Part shown: positions 8,258-16,252 of the stretch, in pieces | Position numbering within the stretch: position 1 is the stretch's first letter | How the letters are laid out: each line of letters starts with the position of its first letter | DNA from: Microcoleus sp. FACHB-DQ6 | Lineage (GTDB): Bacteria > Cyanobacteriota > Cyanobacteriia > Cyanobacteriales > Microcoleaceae | Length of the DNA stretch: 41,382 nucleotides | Assembly: GCA_014695175.1 (NCBI GenBank) | Contig: JACJNV010000158.1 | Location: 1 to 41,382, forward strand | Direction: 5' to 3' | Program-made: the position numbers and the translations under genes | The notes under the pieces: generated by a model | Database searches by the model: none | What the model was told of the DNA's origin: nothing | Seen by the model: only the letters and a program-made list of their open reading frames with translations

Positions 8258-9643
8258 CTAAGAAACAGTTTGGTGAACTAATTTAACTTTCCCTAAAGCC
8301 GTCTTCCTGCTGTCAAAGAGTTTCATCACGCCGGAGGAGATGGTCTCGATGACATCGGGAGCGCAGTAAGAGAGAAACTCTTCCGAGGAAGTAGGATCTG
8401 CAAAAAACTCTTGAGCTTTCTTCAACAAGTTTTCAGTTTCAGCAAAGCCGATAGATTTGATAATAAACGTAGAAACCGGGGAGTTTTTAATATCATAGCG
8501 CGATTCTTGATTGCGTCCTATTTCTAGCAAATCTAACACTTCTCTTTGCAACTGACTGTCTAAGGGGTAGGCGATCTGTTTGTTGGGCAAGTAATCCTCC
8601 AACACCGAGGTTGTAAATCCTGATGTCCGCAATTCTCCCATCATAGTTGAAAGCGGAATCTCGCGGCCCATACGGTAGGAAAGAGCTTCTAAAATGGCGA
8701 TAGTAATTAACTTGACCCCCAGATAAAGTTTAGCAACTTCGATATTTTTGCGAGTTCTGGCAATCAGGTTAGCGTAGGTTTCATCGTCCGGCTCTTGCAT
8801 AAACTGCTGGAAAACCAGTTCGGGTTTGAGGAAGTTCAAAAATCCTTCCATTTTTTGCAGAGACTTGCGATATCCGGCAACAGTATAGGAATTAACATGG
8901 ATCAATTCGTGGTTGGTTTCTGGCATCAAATTCCAGGTATTGTCTAAGAAATTAGAGGAATTTCGAGAGGCAAAATTCTCGACATCTCTATTTGCTAACC
9001 TGACAGCACGCTTGACAATTTCTACAATTTCTGAATGCCTCCATCCCAAGTTAAAATCGCGATTTATACTTACCAAACGCTGGTGCAAAAGTTCGATCGC
9101 GCTTAAACCGCTGGGCGACACGGGACGAAAAGGGATAGTAGCTTCGATGCAAGCTGTTATCTCAGCGATCGTACTAGCTGGCAAAAAAGGCTCCAAACAT
9201 TTGGCAGCAATAACGGCACTCAAAAATTCGTTTTGGCCGGCAAACGGAGAGAGAGTCTTGCCGGGAATAAACCCAAATACTGAGGCCACTAGGTGATACA
9301 TGGCATCGTCGGGCAGTTCGGTTTCATCTCTAATAACTAACTGCGATCGCACCTCTTTGACAAAAGGACAAAGGGCGCTGCTAATATTGAAACTAACCCC
9401 CTGATCGACTTGCACGTACACGAGGTCGTGAAACAGCGCAGCCAGCACCTCGATCGGATCGACTGACCCCCCGACCTCAAAAATGTGTTCCGACGTGTGA
9501 AAGTAGCGCCAAGGCCCTCTCATCGTTTGAATGATTAGCTCAGCTATCTGCTCCAGCTTTGGAATGTCTACTCGACCTCCCAATTGCTCGATCGAGCTTA
9601 CCAAGCAATCCAAGCACCGTTTTTGTTCTGCTAAAAGCTCCAT
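8258..9643 (-). CDS. HD-domain-like protein, cyanobacterial, function unknown
   Basis: A 461-aa soluble protein. The N-terminal third carries an HD-superfamily pattern: WRYFHTSEHIFEV, with His49 and His53, then ALFHDLVY, with the His72-Asp73 pair. This is the metal-binding arrangement seen in predicted metal-dependent phosphohydrolases of the COG4339 type. The remaining 300 residues are largely helical and not recognised. The substrate cannot be named. ATG 9643 is followed by a plausible helical start (MELLAEQKRCLDCL). It is a single-gene unit in a repeat-flanked region. If the second half of the HD motif is degenerate, the protein may have kept the fold without catalysis. Confidence 0.65.
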   Translation of the reverse strand: MELLAEQKRCLDCLVSSIEQLGGRVDIPKLEQIAELIIQTMRGPWRYFHTSEHIFEVGGSVDPIEVLAALFHDLVYVQVDQGVSFNISSALCPFVKEVRSQLVIRDETELPDDAMYHLVASVFGFIPGKTLSPFAGQNEFLSAVIAAKCLEPFLPASTIAEITACIEATIPFRPVSPSGLSAIELLHQRLVSINRDFNLGWRHSEIVEIVKRAVRLANRDVENFASRNSSNFLDNTWNLMPETNHELIHVNSYTVAGYRKSLQKMEGFLNFLKPELVFQQFMQEPDDETYANLIARTRKNIEVAKLYLGVKLITIAILEALSYRMGREIPLSTMMGELRTSGFTTSVLEDYLPNKQIAYPLDSQLQREVLDLLEIGRNQESRYDIKNSPVSTFIIKSIGFAETENLLKKAQEFFADPTSSEEFLSYCAPDVIETISSGVMKLFDSRKTALGKVKLVHQTVS

Positions 9644-9781
9644 TTACACACCTCCAGTGCATTCCCTGATTGTCTTCCGCTTGATTGCATGGTATCAAAA
9701 CGCGCTGCGATCGTGCCATGATTCGTCACTCAAAAATTTCAAATTTTAGGGTGAAACAGGGAGAGGGGGCGAGGGAAAGAG

Positions 9782-9830
9782 GAATAGCGAGCAATAGCGA
9801 GCAATAGCGAGCAATAGCGAGCAATAGCGA
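9782..9830. repeat. 10-bp tandem repeat GCAATAGCGA (about 5 units)
   Basis: Nearly five head-to-tail units of a 10-bp sequence lie in the 373-bp gap between the HD-like gene and the hsdR remnant. They are flanked by purine-rich GAGGGAGAGGGGGA tracts. The rest of the gap (9644-10016) shows no gene. Confidence 0.9.
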
Positions 9831-10016
9831 GGGAGAGGGGGAGGGGGAACTTAAATATTAAAAATTCTGCCGTTGTGGAGATTAGGGCAACTTGGGCGAT
9901 CGGTATCATAAATTACAGTAAAAATGACAAAAAGTGGGTAACAACTTGATAAATTTTTGATTAAATTATGAGGGGTTTTTGACAAAAGCTGTGGGTGGGT
10001 GGCATTGACACCAGCT

Positions 10017-10202
10017 TCAACCTGCGGTGGTATAAATACAGCGTCCAGCCTCAGAATAAGATTCGTAGACCGGCTGATAAACCTCTTGACATTTGGGCTG
10101 ATACAATTCTGTTGAGTAGCTTTCGGGAAATCGATCTAAAGCTTCCTCGATCGCCACTTTAACTGCTGCCTTGGTTTGCTGTCGCCTCCCCCAATCTAAC
10201 AC
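10017..10202 (-). pseudogene. C-terminal remnant of a type I restriction HsdR subunit
   Basis: Sixty-one codons with no gene-like extension on either side. KAAVKVAIEEALDRFPESY followed by ELYQPKCQEVYQPVYESY resembles the extreme C-terminus of type I restriction R subunits (COG0610 type), which have an IEE-LD-LP--Y---LY--KC--VY-HVY-SY pattern. The motor and nuclease domains are absent, as are hsdM and hsdS. I read this as the last piece of a deleted restriction locus. Recognition is from family memory and is moderate only. Confidence 0.5.
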
Positions 10203-10473
10203 TAACAGAACTTACGCAACTGCCACAACTGCTCCTGGCACCATGCAGCACAAAATCAGACAATAAACATGGGAATATGGGGGCTTTTCACTGGCTCAAT
10301 CAAATAATTGGACAACATCAATCGAGCTTAAATACCTCCTTAATCCCTTAGTCCGCCTCTGCAGGGAATTCGTATGTTTAGAAGCGATTTAAATCGCCGA
10401 ATCAACTGTTATATTCCCAACTTCTTTAAGAAGTCGGGGATCGGGGGATTGTGTCTTTTGAGCCGTTGCTGAC

Positions 10474-12003
10474 TTACTGCATCCGATCGATCGTCCGATA
10501 CTGCACCGCCTCCCCCACATGATTCGTTTTCAAGCTTTCATCCCCCGACAAATCAGCAATAGTTCTAGCAACCTTCAAAATGCGATCGCTCGCCCTCGCC
10601 GAAAGCCCCAATTTCCGAATCGCCATCTCCAATAAATTCCGAGAAGCATCATCCAACTGACACCATCTGTTAATGTGACTGCTTTGCATTTCCGCATTAC
10701 AGCGCAAACTAGATTCCGACTGAAAACGGCGAGTTGCGAGCTCTCGCGCCCGCTGCACCCTCAACCGCACCGGTTCCGACTCCTCCCCCGTCGGCTGTTG
10801 CGTAATTTCCTCGGGTTTCAAACGATTAACCGCCACTTGCAAATCAATCCGATCCATCAAAGGCCCCGACAGTTTAGCCCAATATTGCTCCCTCTTTTGC
10901 GGCGAACAAGTACACTGTTGAATCGAATCGCCGTAATAACCGCAAGCGCAAGGATTCGTACTCGCAACTAAAGTGAATTGAGCCGGAAACATCACCGATT
11001 GTCTAGTGCGAGAAATCGTCACATAACCATCTTCCAGCGGTTGTCGCAAAAACTCCAAAACATCTCTTTTAAACTCAGTTAATTCATCGAGAAAAAGGAT
11101 GCCGCGATGTGCTAAAGAAATTTCCCCCGGACGCGGAAAACTGCCGCCACCTACCAAAGAAGGGCCCGATGCCGAATGGTGAGGACTGCGAAAAGGCCGA
11201 TCGCCCACCAAGCTTCCCTTATCCTTCAATAACCCGGCCACCGAATGAATTTGAGTTACATCCAAAGCTTCCTCAAAAGTCAGCGGCGGCAAAATACCCG
11301 GCAAACGCCTCGCCAACATCGTCTTACCGCTCCCTGGCGGCCCCACAAAAATTAAATTGTGTCCCCCCGCCGCCGCAATTTCCAAAGCCCGCCGCGCGTG
11401 AATTTGCCCCTTTACATCCTTTAAATCTAAACCCGGAAACCGCGTTTTTGCTAACTCTTCTCGACCGTTTACTTCTACAGGCGAATAAACTTCAGGATTG
11501 TTTAAAAAATCAGTAACAGCAAAAATATTCTCAAAACCATAAACAGATATTCCGTGCACCAAAGCCGCTTCCTGCGCGTTACCAGCCGGTACCACCAACC
11601 CCGAAATACCCATTTTTTGAGCAGCCGCGGCGATCGGCAAAACCCCAGCCACAGGCCGCAAACTCCCATCTAAAGAAAGTTCCCCTAAAAACAAATAATC
11701 TCCCAAAAGTTGACCGCTGACTTGTTCCGATGCTGCTAAAATGCCAATGGCGATCGGCAAATCAAAACTCGGCCCCTCCTTTCGCAAATCCGCCGGAGTC
11801 AAATTAATCACAATACTCCGCATCGGAAAAGCATATCCCGAATTTTTCAGCGTAGCCCTAACCCTTTCCTTCGCTTCTTGCACCGCAGAATCCGGCAACC
11901 CCACAACCACAATTTTCGGTAGCCCGCCCGACACATCAGCCTCAACACCCACCTTTACCGCGTCAATTCCAACTATCGATGCACTCCAAACCCTAGCAAG
12001 CAT
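10474..12003 (-). CDS. comM: ComM/YifB-family AAA ATPase (Mg-chelatase-like)
   Basis: A 509-aa member of the ComM/YifB family, hexameric helicases that promote branch migration during natural transformation in competent bacteria. The N-terminal S5-like domain (residues 1-165, with GLPDSAVQEAKERVRA and LTPADLRKEG) precedes the AAA module. That module has Walker A GPPGSGKT at 221-228 and Walker B ILFLDE at 302-307. A Cys cluster CACGYYGDSIQQCTC follows, then arginine-finger-type sequence LMDRIDLQV, and a C-terminal helical domain. Length is normal. The gene stands alone. The role in DNA uptake is known for homologues and is inferred here. Confidence 0.93.
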   Translation of the reverse strand: MLARVWSASIVGIDAVKVGVEADVSGGLPKIVVVGLPDSAVQEAKERVRATLKNSGYAFPMRSIVINLTPADLRKEGPSFDLPIAIGILAASEQVSGQLLGDYLFLGELSLDGSLRPVAGVLPIAAAAQKMGISGLVVPAGNAQEAALVHGISVYGFENIFAVTDFLNNPEVYSPVEVNGREELAKTRFPGLDLKDVKGQIHARRALEIAAAGGHNLIFVGPPGSGKTMLARRLPGILPPLTFEEALDVTQIHSVAGLLKDKGSLVGDRPFRSPHHSASGPSLVGGGSFPRPGEISLAHRGILFLDELTEFKRDVLEFLRQPLEDGYVTISRTRQSVMFPAQFTLVASTNPCACGYYGDSIQQCTCSPQKREQYWAKLSGPLMDRIDLQVAVNRLKPEEITQQPTGEESEPVRLRVQRARELATRRFQSESSLRCNAEMQSSHINRWCQLDDASRNLLEMAIRKLGLSARASDRILKVARTIADLSGDESLKTNHVGEAVQYRTIDRMQ

Positions 12004-12089
12004 TTTTCTTAATCCTTAATTTGCCTGTCCTTGATTCATCATCTATTATGATTAACAATGACTAATGAATATCGGGAGAGGCAAGAAAA

Positions 12090-12224
12090 ACTTTTCCTTG
12101 CCTCTTCTTTTTCTCCTCTTCCCTCTCTCCTGCTGGGTCTTCCCTCTTCCCTCTTCCCGACATCCGTTACATCCGTTACATCCGTTACATCCGTTACAAA
12201 ATCCGTTGCCGAACTTCGTTAACA
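12090..12224. repeat. CATCCGTTA-unit element upstream of the HIT gene
   Basis: A TTCCTCTTTTTCTCC-like pyrimidine tract is followed by four exact CATCCGTTA units (about 12161-12196), then CAAAATCCGTTGCCGAACTTC. The block ends about 10 bp before the HIT gene start. It is open on the plus strand, encoding (His-Pro-Leu)n Gln-Asn-Pro-Leu-Pro-Asn-Phe, and also on the minus strand, encoding (Asn-Gly-Cys)n. Confidence 0.9.
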
Positions 12225-12227
12225 CCC

Positions 12228-12575
12228 ATGACAACTCAAGAAACGCTTTTCAGCAAAATCATCCGCAAAGAGATTCCGGCAGACATCGTTTATGAAGACG
12301 ACTTGGCCCTCGCGTTCAGAGATATCCATCCGCAAGCGCCCGCCCACATCCTCGTCATTCCCAAACAGCCTATTGCCAAATTAGCCGATGCCGAGTCGGA
12401 AGATCATGCTCTCATGGGACACCTGCTGCTGACTGTCAAGCGCGTAGCAGAACAACTCGGACTTAGCAACGGCTATCGCGTCGTCATTAATAGCGGCAGC
12501 GACGGCGGCCAAACTGTAGACCACCTGCACCTTCACATTCTCGGCGGACGGCAGATGAAGTGGCCCCCAGGCTAA
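12228..12575 (+). CDS. HIT-family nucleotide hydrolase/transferase (HinT-like)
   Basis: A 115-aa histidine-triad protein of the HinT branch, which hydrolyses adenosine phosphoramidates and related nucleotide conjugates. The active-site motif H-x-H-x-H is present as His99, His101 and His103 in [11 protein letters not shown]. The upstream core [14 protein letters not shown] and the SDGGQTV loop are typical. It is soluble and of normal length. The start is the ATG after the repeat tail, and no strong Shine-Dalgarno sequence is visible because the repeat element runs to within about ten bases. The gene is monocistronic, with psbA following after 550 bp. Confidence 0.93.
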   Translation: MTTQETLFSKIIRKEIPADIVYEDDLALAFRDIHPQAPAHILVIPKQPIAKLADAESEDHALMGHLLLTVKRVAEQLGLSNGYRVVINSGSDGGQTVDHLHLHILGGRQMKWPPG

Positions 12576-12610
12576 AGGCTAATTTTTACCCAGAACTTGC
12601 GGACTCATCC

Positions 12611-12733
12611 TCAGAAACCCGGTTGATTTCTATTGCCAAGCGCCTCAGAAACCGGGTTTCTTTTTTCGTCAATAAACCGGGTTGATTGGAGATTATTGAG
12701 AATGCAGCCCGATCGCACTAGAAACCAGGTTTT
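12611..12733. repeat. Dispersed AGAAACC-GGGTTTCT palindromes in the HIT-psbA gap
   Basis: Three or four variants of a short palindrome lie here: CAGAAACCCGGTTGATTTC at about 12615, CAGAAACCGGGTTTCTTTT at about 12647, AATAAACCGGGTTGATT at about 12670 and TAGAAACCAGGTTTTC at about 12719. Related copies occur at 8209 and 25546. The remainder of 12576-13032 is AT-rich and carries no gene. Confidence 0.75.
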
Positions 12734-13032
12734 CACTATGCTCCCGATAAAATTTCCCCTCGCAGAAGCCACCAGTTATATGTTAATAAATATTAAAAAT
12801 TATATCTTCAAGACTTAATTAACAGATATTTAGATATAGAGAGAATCGACCTGAACAAAAATAATTAGCTCGAAGTGCTGGATTAAGCTACAGATAATAA
12901 ATTCAGTTCTTCAGGTCGCTATATTTAACGTGTTAGGTGGGTAATATTACTTTGTAAAAAACTATAAATATTTATCAAGAATCCAATTTTTGTAAATGTT
13001 TGTAAAATCTTTAAATTGTCAGCAGTAATCCC

Positions 13033-13084
13033 TTGGCAAACTTTAGTGAATGGTGTTACTAATATAAGCGTGGGGCATCCCCAC
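13033..13084 (+). promoter_or_regulatory. Candidate psbA promoter and 5'-UTR hairpin
   Basis: TTGGCA at 13033-13038 and TACTAA at 13057-13062 with an 18-base gap make a plausible -35/-10 pair. A perfect 6-bp hairpin with a CAT loop, GTGGGG/CCCCAC, lies at 13070-13084 in what would be the leader, about 40 bases before the start codon. Promoter placement is inference; the hairpin is seen directly. Confidence 0.45.
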
Positions 13085-13123
13085 AACGAACCTTGAAAAT
13101 TCAATTAAGCCATCATAAACCAA

Positions 13124-14206
13124 ATGACAACAACCGTACAGCGTCGCGAAAGCGGCAACGTTTGGGAACGGTTCTGCGAGTGGGTAACTAGCACTGACAA
13201 CCGCATTTATGTGGGTTGGTTCGGCGTCTTGATGATTCCCACCTTGCTGAGTGCCACCATCTGCTACATCATCGCCTTCATCGCTGCTCCTCCTGTGGAC
13301 ATCGACGGCATCCGCGAACCAGTTGCAGGTTCCTTGATGTACGGTAACAACATCATCACAGGTGCTGTTGTTCCTTCTTCAAACGCAATTGGTCTTCACT
13401 TCTATCCCATCTGGGAAGCAGCTTCCCTCGATGAATGGTTGTACAACGGCGGCCCCTACCAATTGGTAGTTTTTCACTTCCTCATTGGCGTTTTCTGCTA
13501 CATGGGTCGTGAATGGGAATTGTCCTACCGTTTAGGTATGCGTCCTTGGATCTGCGTCGCTTACTCTGCACCAGTTGCAGCAGCCACCGCAGTATTCTTG
13601 ATTTACCCGATCGGACAAGGCAGCTTTTCTGACGGTATGCCCTTGGGTATCAGCGGCACATTCAACTTCATGATCGTGTTCCAAGCAGAACACAACATCC
13701 TGATGCACCCCTTCCATATGTTGGGAGTTGCTGGTGTCTTCGGCGGTGCTCTGTTCTCCGCCATGCACGGTTCTCTCGTTACCTCTAGCTTGGTTCGCGA
13801 AACAACCGAAACTGAATCTTTGAACTACGGTTACAAATTCGGTCAAGAAGAAGAAACCTACAACATCGTTGCAGCCCACGGCTACTTCGGTCGGTTAATC
13901 TTCCAATACGCGAGCTTTAACAACAGCCGTTCTTTGCACTTCTTGTTAGGTGCATGGCCAGTTGTCGGTATCTGGTTTACCGCTTTGGGTATTTCCACGA
14001 TGGCGTTTAACTTAAACGGTTTCAACTTCAACCAATCGATTATCGACTCGCAAGGTCGCGTGATCAACACTTGGGCTGATGTCATCAACCGCGCTAACTT
14101 GGGTATGGAAGTAATGCACGAGCGCAACGCTCACAACTTCCCCCTCGACTTGGCCGCCGGTGAAGTCACCCCAGTAGCAATGGTTGCTCCTTCCATCAAC
14201 GGCTAA
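13124..14206 (+). CDS. psbA: Photosystem II reaction-centre protein D1, high-light (E130) type
   Basis: A 360-aa D1 protein, the PSII core subunit binding P680, pheophytin, QB and the Mn4CaO5 cluster in the thylakoid membrane. All key residues are in place: Tyr161 (YZ), Asp170, His190, His198, His215, His252, Ser264 (QB site), His272, His332, Glu333, His337, Asp342 and Ala344. A 16-residue C-terminal extension ([16 protein letters not shown]) is removed by CtpA. Residue 130 is Glu (GREWELS), the D1:2 form linked to high-light copies in cyanobacteria with several psbA genes; Gln130 marks D1:1. A strong terminator follows. The coding sequence uses cleaner, highly expressed-type codons than its neighbours. 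Confidence 0.99.
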   Translation: MTTTVQRRESGNVWERFCEWVTSTDNRIYVGWFGVLMIPTLLSATICYIIAFIAAPPVDIDGIREPVAGSLMYGNNIITGAVVPSSNAIGLHFYPIWEAASLDEWLYNGGPYQLVVFHFLIGVFCYMGREWELSYRLGMRPWICVAYSAPVAAATAVFLIYPIGQGSFSDGMPLGISGTFNFMIVFQAEHNILMHPFHMLGVAGVFGGALFSAMHGSLVTSSLVRETTETESLNYGYKFGQEEETYNIVAAHGYFGRLIFQYASFNNSRSLHFLLGAWPVVGIWFTALGISTMAFNLNGFNFNQSIIDSQGRVINTWADVINRANLGMEVMHERNAHNFPLDLAAGEVTPVAMVAPSING

Positions 14207-14225
14207 ATTTAGCTTGTGATTTAAC

Positions 14226-14262
14226 AAAAAGCGCTCCTAGAAATAGGGGCGCTTTTTGTTTT
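14226..14262 (+). terminator. Rho-independent terminator of psbA
   Basis: AAAAAGCGCTCCT and AGGGGCGCTTTTT form a 13-bp stem with one G-T wobble and an AGAAAT loop. A run of T follows. It starts 20 bases after the psbA stop codon. Confidence 0.93.
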
Positions 14263-14283
14263 GGCAAGTAGAATTTGATAGAT

Positions 14284-14342
14284 TTCCTTCTGTTAAATCC
14301 GTTAAATCCCATACACTGCGCGTTGCCGAGCTTCCTTCTTCC
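14284..14342. repeat. Diverged CATCCGTTA-type element between psbA and lnt
   Basis: TTCCTTCTGTTAAATCCGTTAAATCCC is followed by GCGTTGCCGAGCTTCCTTCTTCC. This is the same lead, repeat-unit and tail order as the other copies, with unit drift to TTAAATCCG. Confidence 0.75.
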
Positions 14343-14378
14343 GGATTAATCTGATATATTAATTAAGAATTATTATTT

Positions 14379-16178
14379 TTGGCAATCATCAAAGTGGCGA
14401 TATTTAACAGGCCAAAATTTGAAAAACTCGCGGTTCATAAATCAAAAACATTAGCCTGGGCGATCGCATTTTTGAGCGGCATTTTGATGGCATTGACAAC
14501 CGCACCAGTAAATGCTTGGCTATTGGCTTGGGTAGCATTAGCTCCCCTGTGGGTTTTGGTTGTCAGTTATCAAAAGCCAAAAATAGAAGAACAAAAACAA
14601 AAATTTCTCTTTCTTCCTTCTTTCCTCAACATCCATCCGTTACATCCGTTACAGAATCCGTTGCCTAACTTCCTTCTTCCTTCACTCTGGGGAATTGGCT
14701 ATCACGGATTAGCTTTATCTTGGATTATGGGAATTCACCCGATGACTTGGTTGGGAGTTCCTTGGTGGCCGAGTTTGGCGATCGCACTTTTTTGCTGGGC
14801 CTTCATCACCCTGTGGGGAGCCGCCTTAGTTGCCGTTTGGGCGTGGTTATTTGTAATTCTCAACTCCCTAACTTTACCCGGCAAAAATCCTATTCTTATT
14901 CTTAACTCCCCCCCTTTACAAGGGGGGGCTGGGGGGGGTAGCTCTCATCTTAACTCCCCCCCTTTACAAGGGGTGGCTGGCGGGAGTAGCTCTAAATTTT
15001 CAGCATTAACTCGCGTTTTAATTGGCACAGCTTTGTGGTGTGCCTTAGAAAGTATTTGGAGTACAGGTTCGCTGTGGTGGACATCCCTATCATATACGCA
15101 AAGCCCGCACAATTTAGCCATATTGCACCTCGGTCAACTCTCCGGGCCCAGCGCAGTAACAGCCGCTCTTGTAGCAGTAAATGGCTTAATCGCCGAAGCT
15201 TTTATTGAAGGAAGAAGGAAGAAGGAAGAAGGAAGAAGGAAGAATTGGGTTGCTTATATTTTGCCTGCGAGTTTGTGTTTAGTTTTGCATATTGTAGGAT
15301 GGAGCTTATACAACCGCCCTTTGAATCAAGAAGCTGCAACTGCTTTAAAAATTGGCATTATTCAAGGCAACATTCCTAACGAGATTAAGTTTGATTCAGG
15401 GGGTTGGGGGCGCGCTTTGGAAGGTTACACCACTGGATACAAACAGTTAGCAGACAGAAAAGTCGATGCTGTGTTAATTCCAGAGACGGCTTTGCCTTTT
15501 ATCTGGACAAACGAGTATCAACGTTCTACTCTTTCCTTTTATCAAGCTATTCTCGAACGCGGCGTTGTGGCTTGGGTTGGAGGATTTGGACAGCAAGAGA
15601 ATAGTATCACTAACAGCTTATTGGCGATCGATCGCACTGGAGAAATTCTCGGCCGCTACGATAAACTAAAGCTAGTGCCTTTAGGCGAATATATCCCTTT
15701 TTACGAAATCTTAGGCGGGATTATTAATCGGCTTTCTCCCTTAGATGCTCATTTAGTAGCCGGCAATTCTAAACAATTGTTTGATACGCCGTTTGGCCGC
15801 GCCATTGTAGGAATTTGTTACGATTCGGCGTTTGCTGAAATTTTCCGAGATCAGGCGGCGAAGGGAGGCGAATTTATGCTCACAGCTTCCAACAATGCCC
15901 ATTACAAACCGCCAATGTTGGATCAACATCACGCTTTAGATGTGATGCGGGCAATTGAGACGGATAGATGGGCAGTTATCGCAACTAATACGGGTTACTC
16001 TGCTTTTGTAAATCCTCGCGGCGAGACGGTTTGGAAGTCTGGAATTAATACCTATGAAGTCCGAGATGCTACTATTTATCGGCGCCAAACTCGGACTTTG
16101 TACGTGCGCTGGGGAGATTGGCTGACGCCTTTATTGTTAGTATTGGCTGGGTTAATGCGGTTTATTGTTAAAAATTAA
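14379..16178 (+). CDS. lnt: Apolipoprotein N-acyltransferase with three repeat-derived inserts
   Basis: Lnt adds the third acyl chain to the N-terminal Cys of lipoproteins at the outer face of the plasma membrane. The C-terminal nitrilase domain has the catalytic triad: Glu369 (LIPETALPF), Lys429 (YDKLKLVPLGEYIPF) and Cys480 (VGICYDSAF). The N-terminal half is a membrane bundle. At 599 aa it is about 80 residues longer than usual, and the excess sits in three blocks that match dispersed repeats. These are about residues 68-104 ([13 protein letters not shown]), 171-205 (two LNSPPLQG units) and 276-289 (EGRRKKEEGRRK). The frame is unbroken and the triad intact, so the gene looks functional. The start is TTG 14379, with GTG 14394 as an alternative. 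Confidence 0.95.
   Translation: MAIIKVAIFNRPKFEKLAVHKSKTLAWAIAFLSGILMALTTAPVNAWLLAWVALAPLWVLVVSYQKPKIEEQKQKFLFLPSFLNIHPLHPLQNPLPNFLLPSLWGIGYHGLALSWIMGIHPMTWLGVPWWPSLAIALFCWAFITLWGAALVAVWAWLFVILNSLTLPGKNPILILNSPPLQGGAGGGSSHLNSPPLQGVAGGSSSKFSALTRVLIGTALWCALESIWSTGSLWWTSLSYTQSPHNLAILHLGQLSGPSAVTAALVAVNGLIAEAFIEGRRKKEEGRRKNWVAYILPASLCLVLHIVGWSLYNRPLNQEAATALKIGIIQGNIPNEIKFDSGGWGRALEGYTTGYKQLADRKVDAVLIPETALPFIWTNEYQRSTLSFYQAILERGVVAWVGGFGQQENSITNSLLAIDRTGEILGRYDKLKLVPLGEYIPFYEILGGIINRLSPLDAHLVAGNSKQLFDTPFGRAIVGICYDSAFAEIFRDQAAKGGEFMLTASNNAHYKPPMLDQHHALDVMRAIETDRWAVIATNTGYSAFVNPRGETVWKSGINTYEVRDATIYRRQTRTLYVRWGDWLTPLLLVLAGLMRFIVKN
14600..14692 (+). repeat. CATCCGTTA-unit element inside lnt
   Basis: A TTTCTCTTTCTTCCTTC-type lead, the units CATCCGTTA CATCCGTTA, and the tail CAGAATCCGTTGCC-AACTTCC-TTCTTCC sit in frame within lnt. 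They encode LFLPSF, then [17 protein letters not shown]. The intergenic copy at 12090-12224 encodes the same peptide in its open frame. Confidence 0.92.
14896..14992 (+). repeat. Two tandem G-run palindrome units inside lnt
   Basis: Two copies of about 50 bp, each AACTCCCCCCCTTTACAAGG followed by a G-rich run and AGTAGCTCT or GGTAGCTCT, lie head to tail. They encode LNSPPLQGGAGGGSSH and LNSPPLQGVAGGSSS. The CCCCCTTTACAAGGGGG core is the palindrome also found in aroE and in the split PIN gene. Confidence 0.9.
15208..15243 (+). repeat. GAAGGAAGAAG tract inside lnt
   Basis: A purine tract of GAAGAAGGAAGAAG-type units, the complement of the TTCTTCC leads seen beside the other elements, encodes EGRRKKEEGRRK. 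It lies in a cytosolic or lumenal loop before a membrane helix. Confidence 0.8.
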
Positions 16179-16252
16179 CCAGTAGGTTATACCATTTTAG
16201 ATTTTCGATACCAATCTAAAATCTAAAATCGAAAATCGAAAATGGAAGGAGT

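Noticed and set aside
12065-12295. 76-codon plus-strand frame with [12 protein letters not shown]
   Set aside because: It is the intergenic copy of the CATCCGTTA-unit element running out of frame into the HIT gene. It was used only to show that the element stays open.
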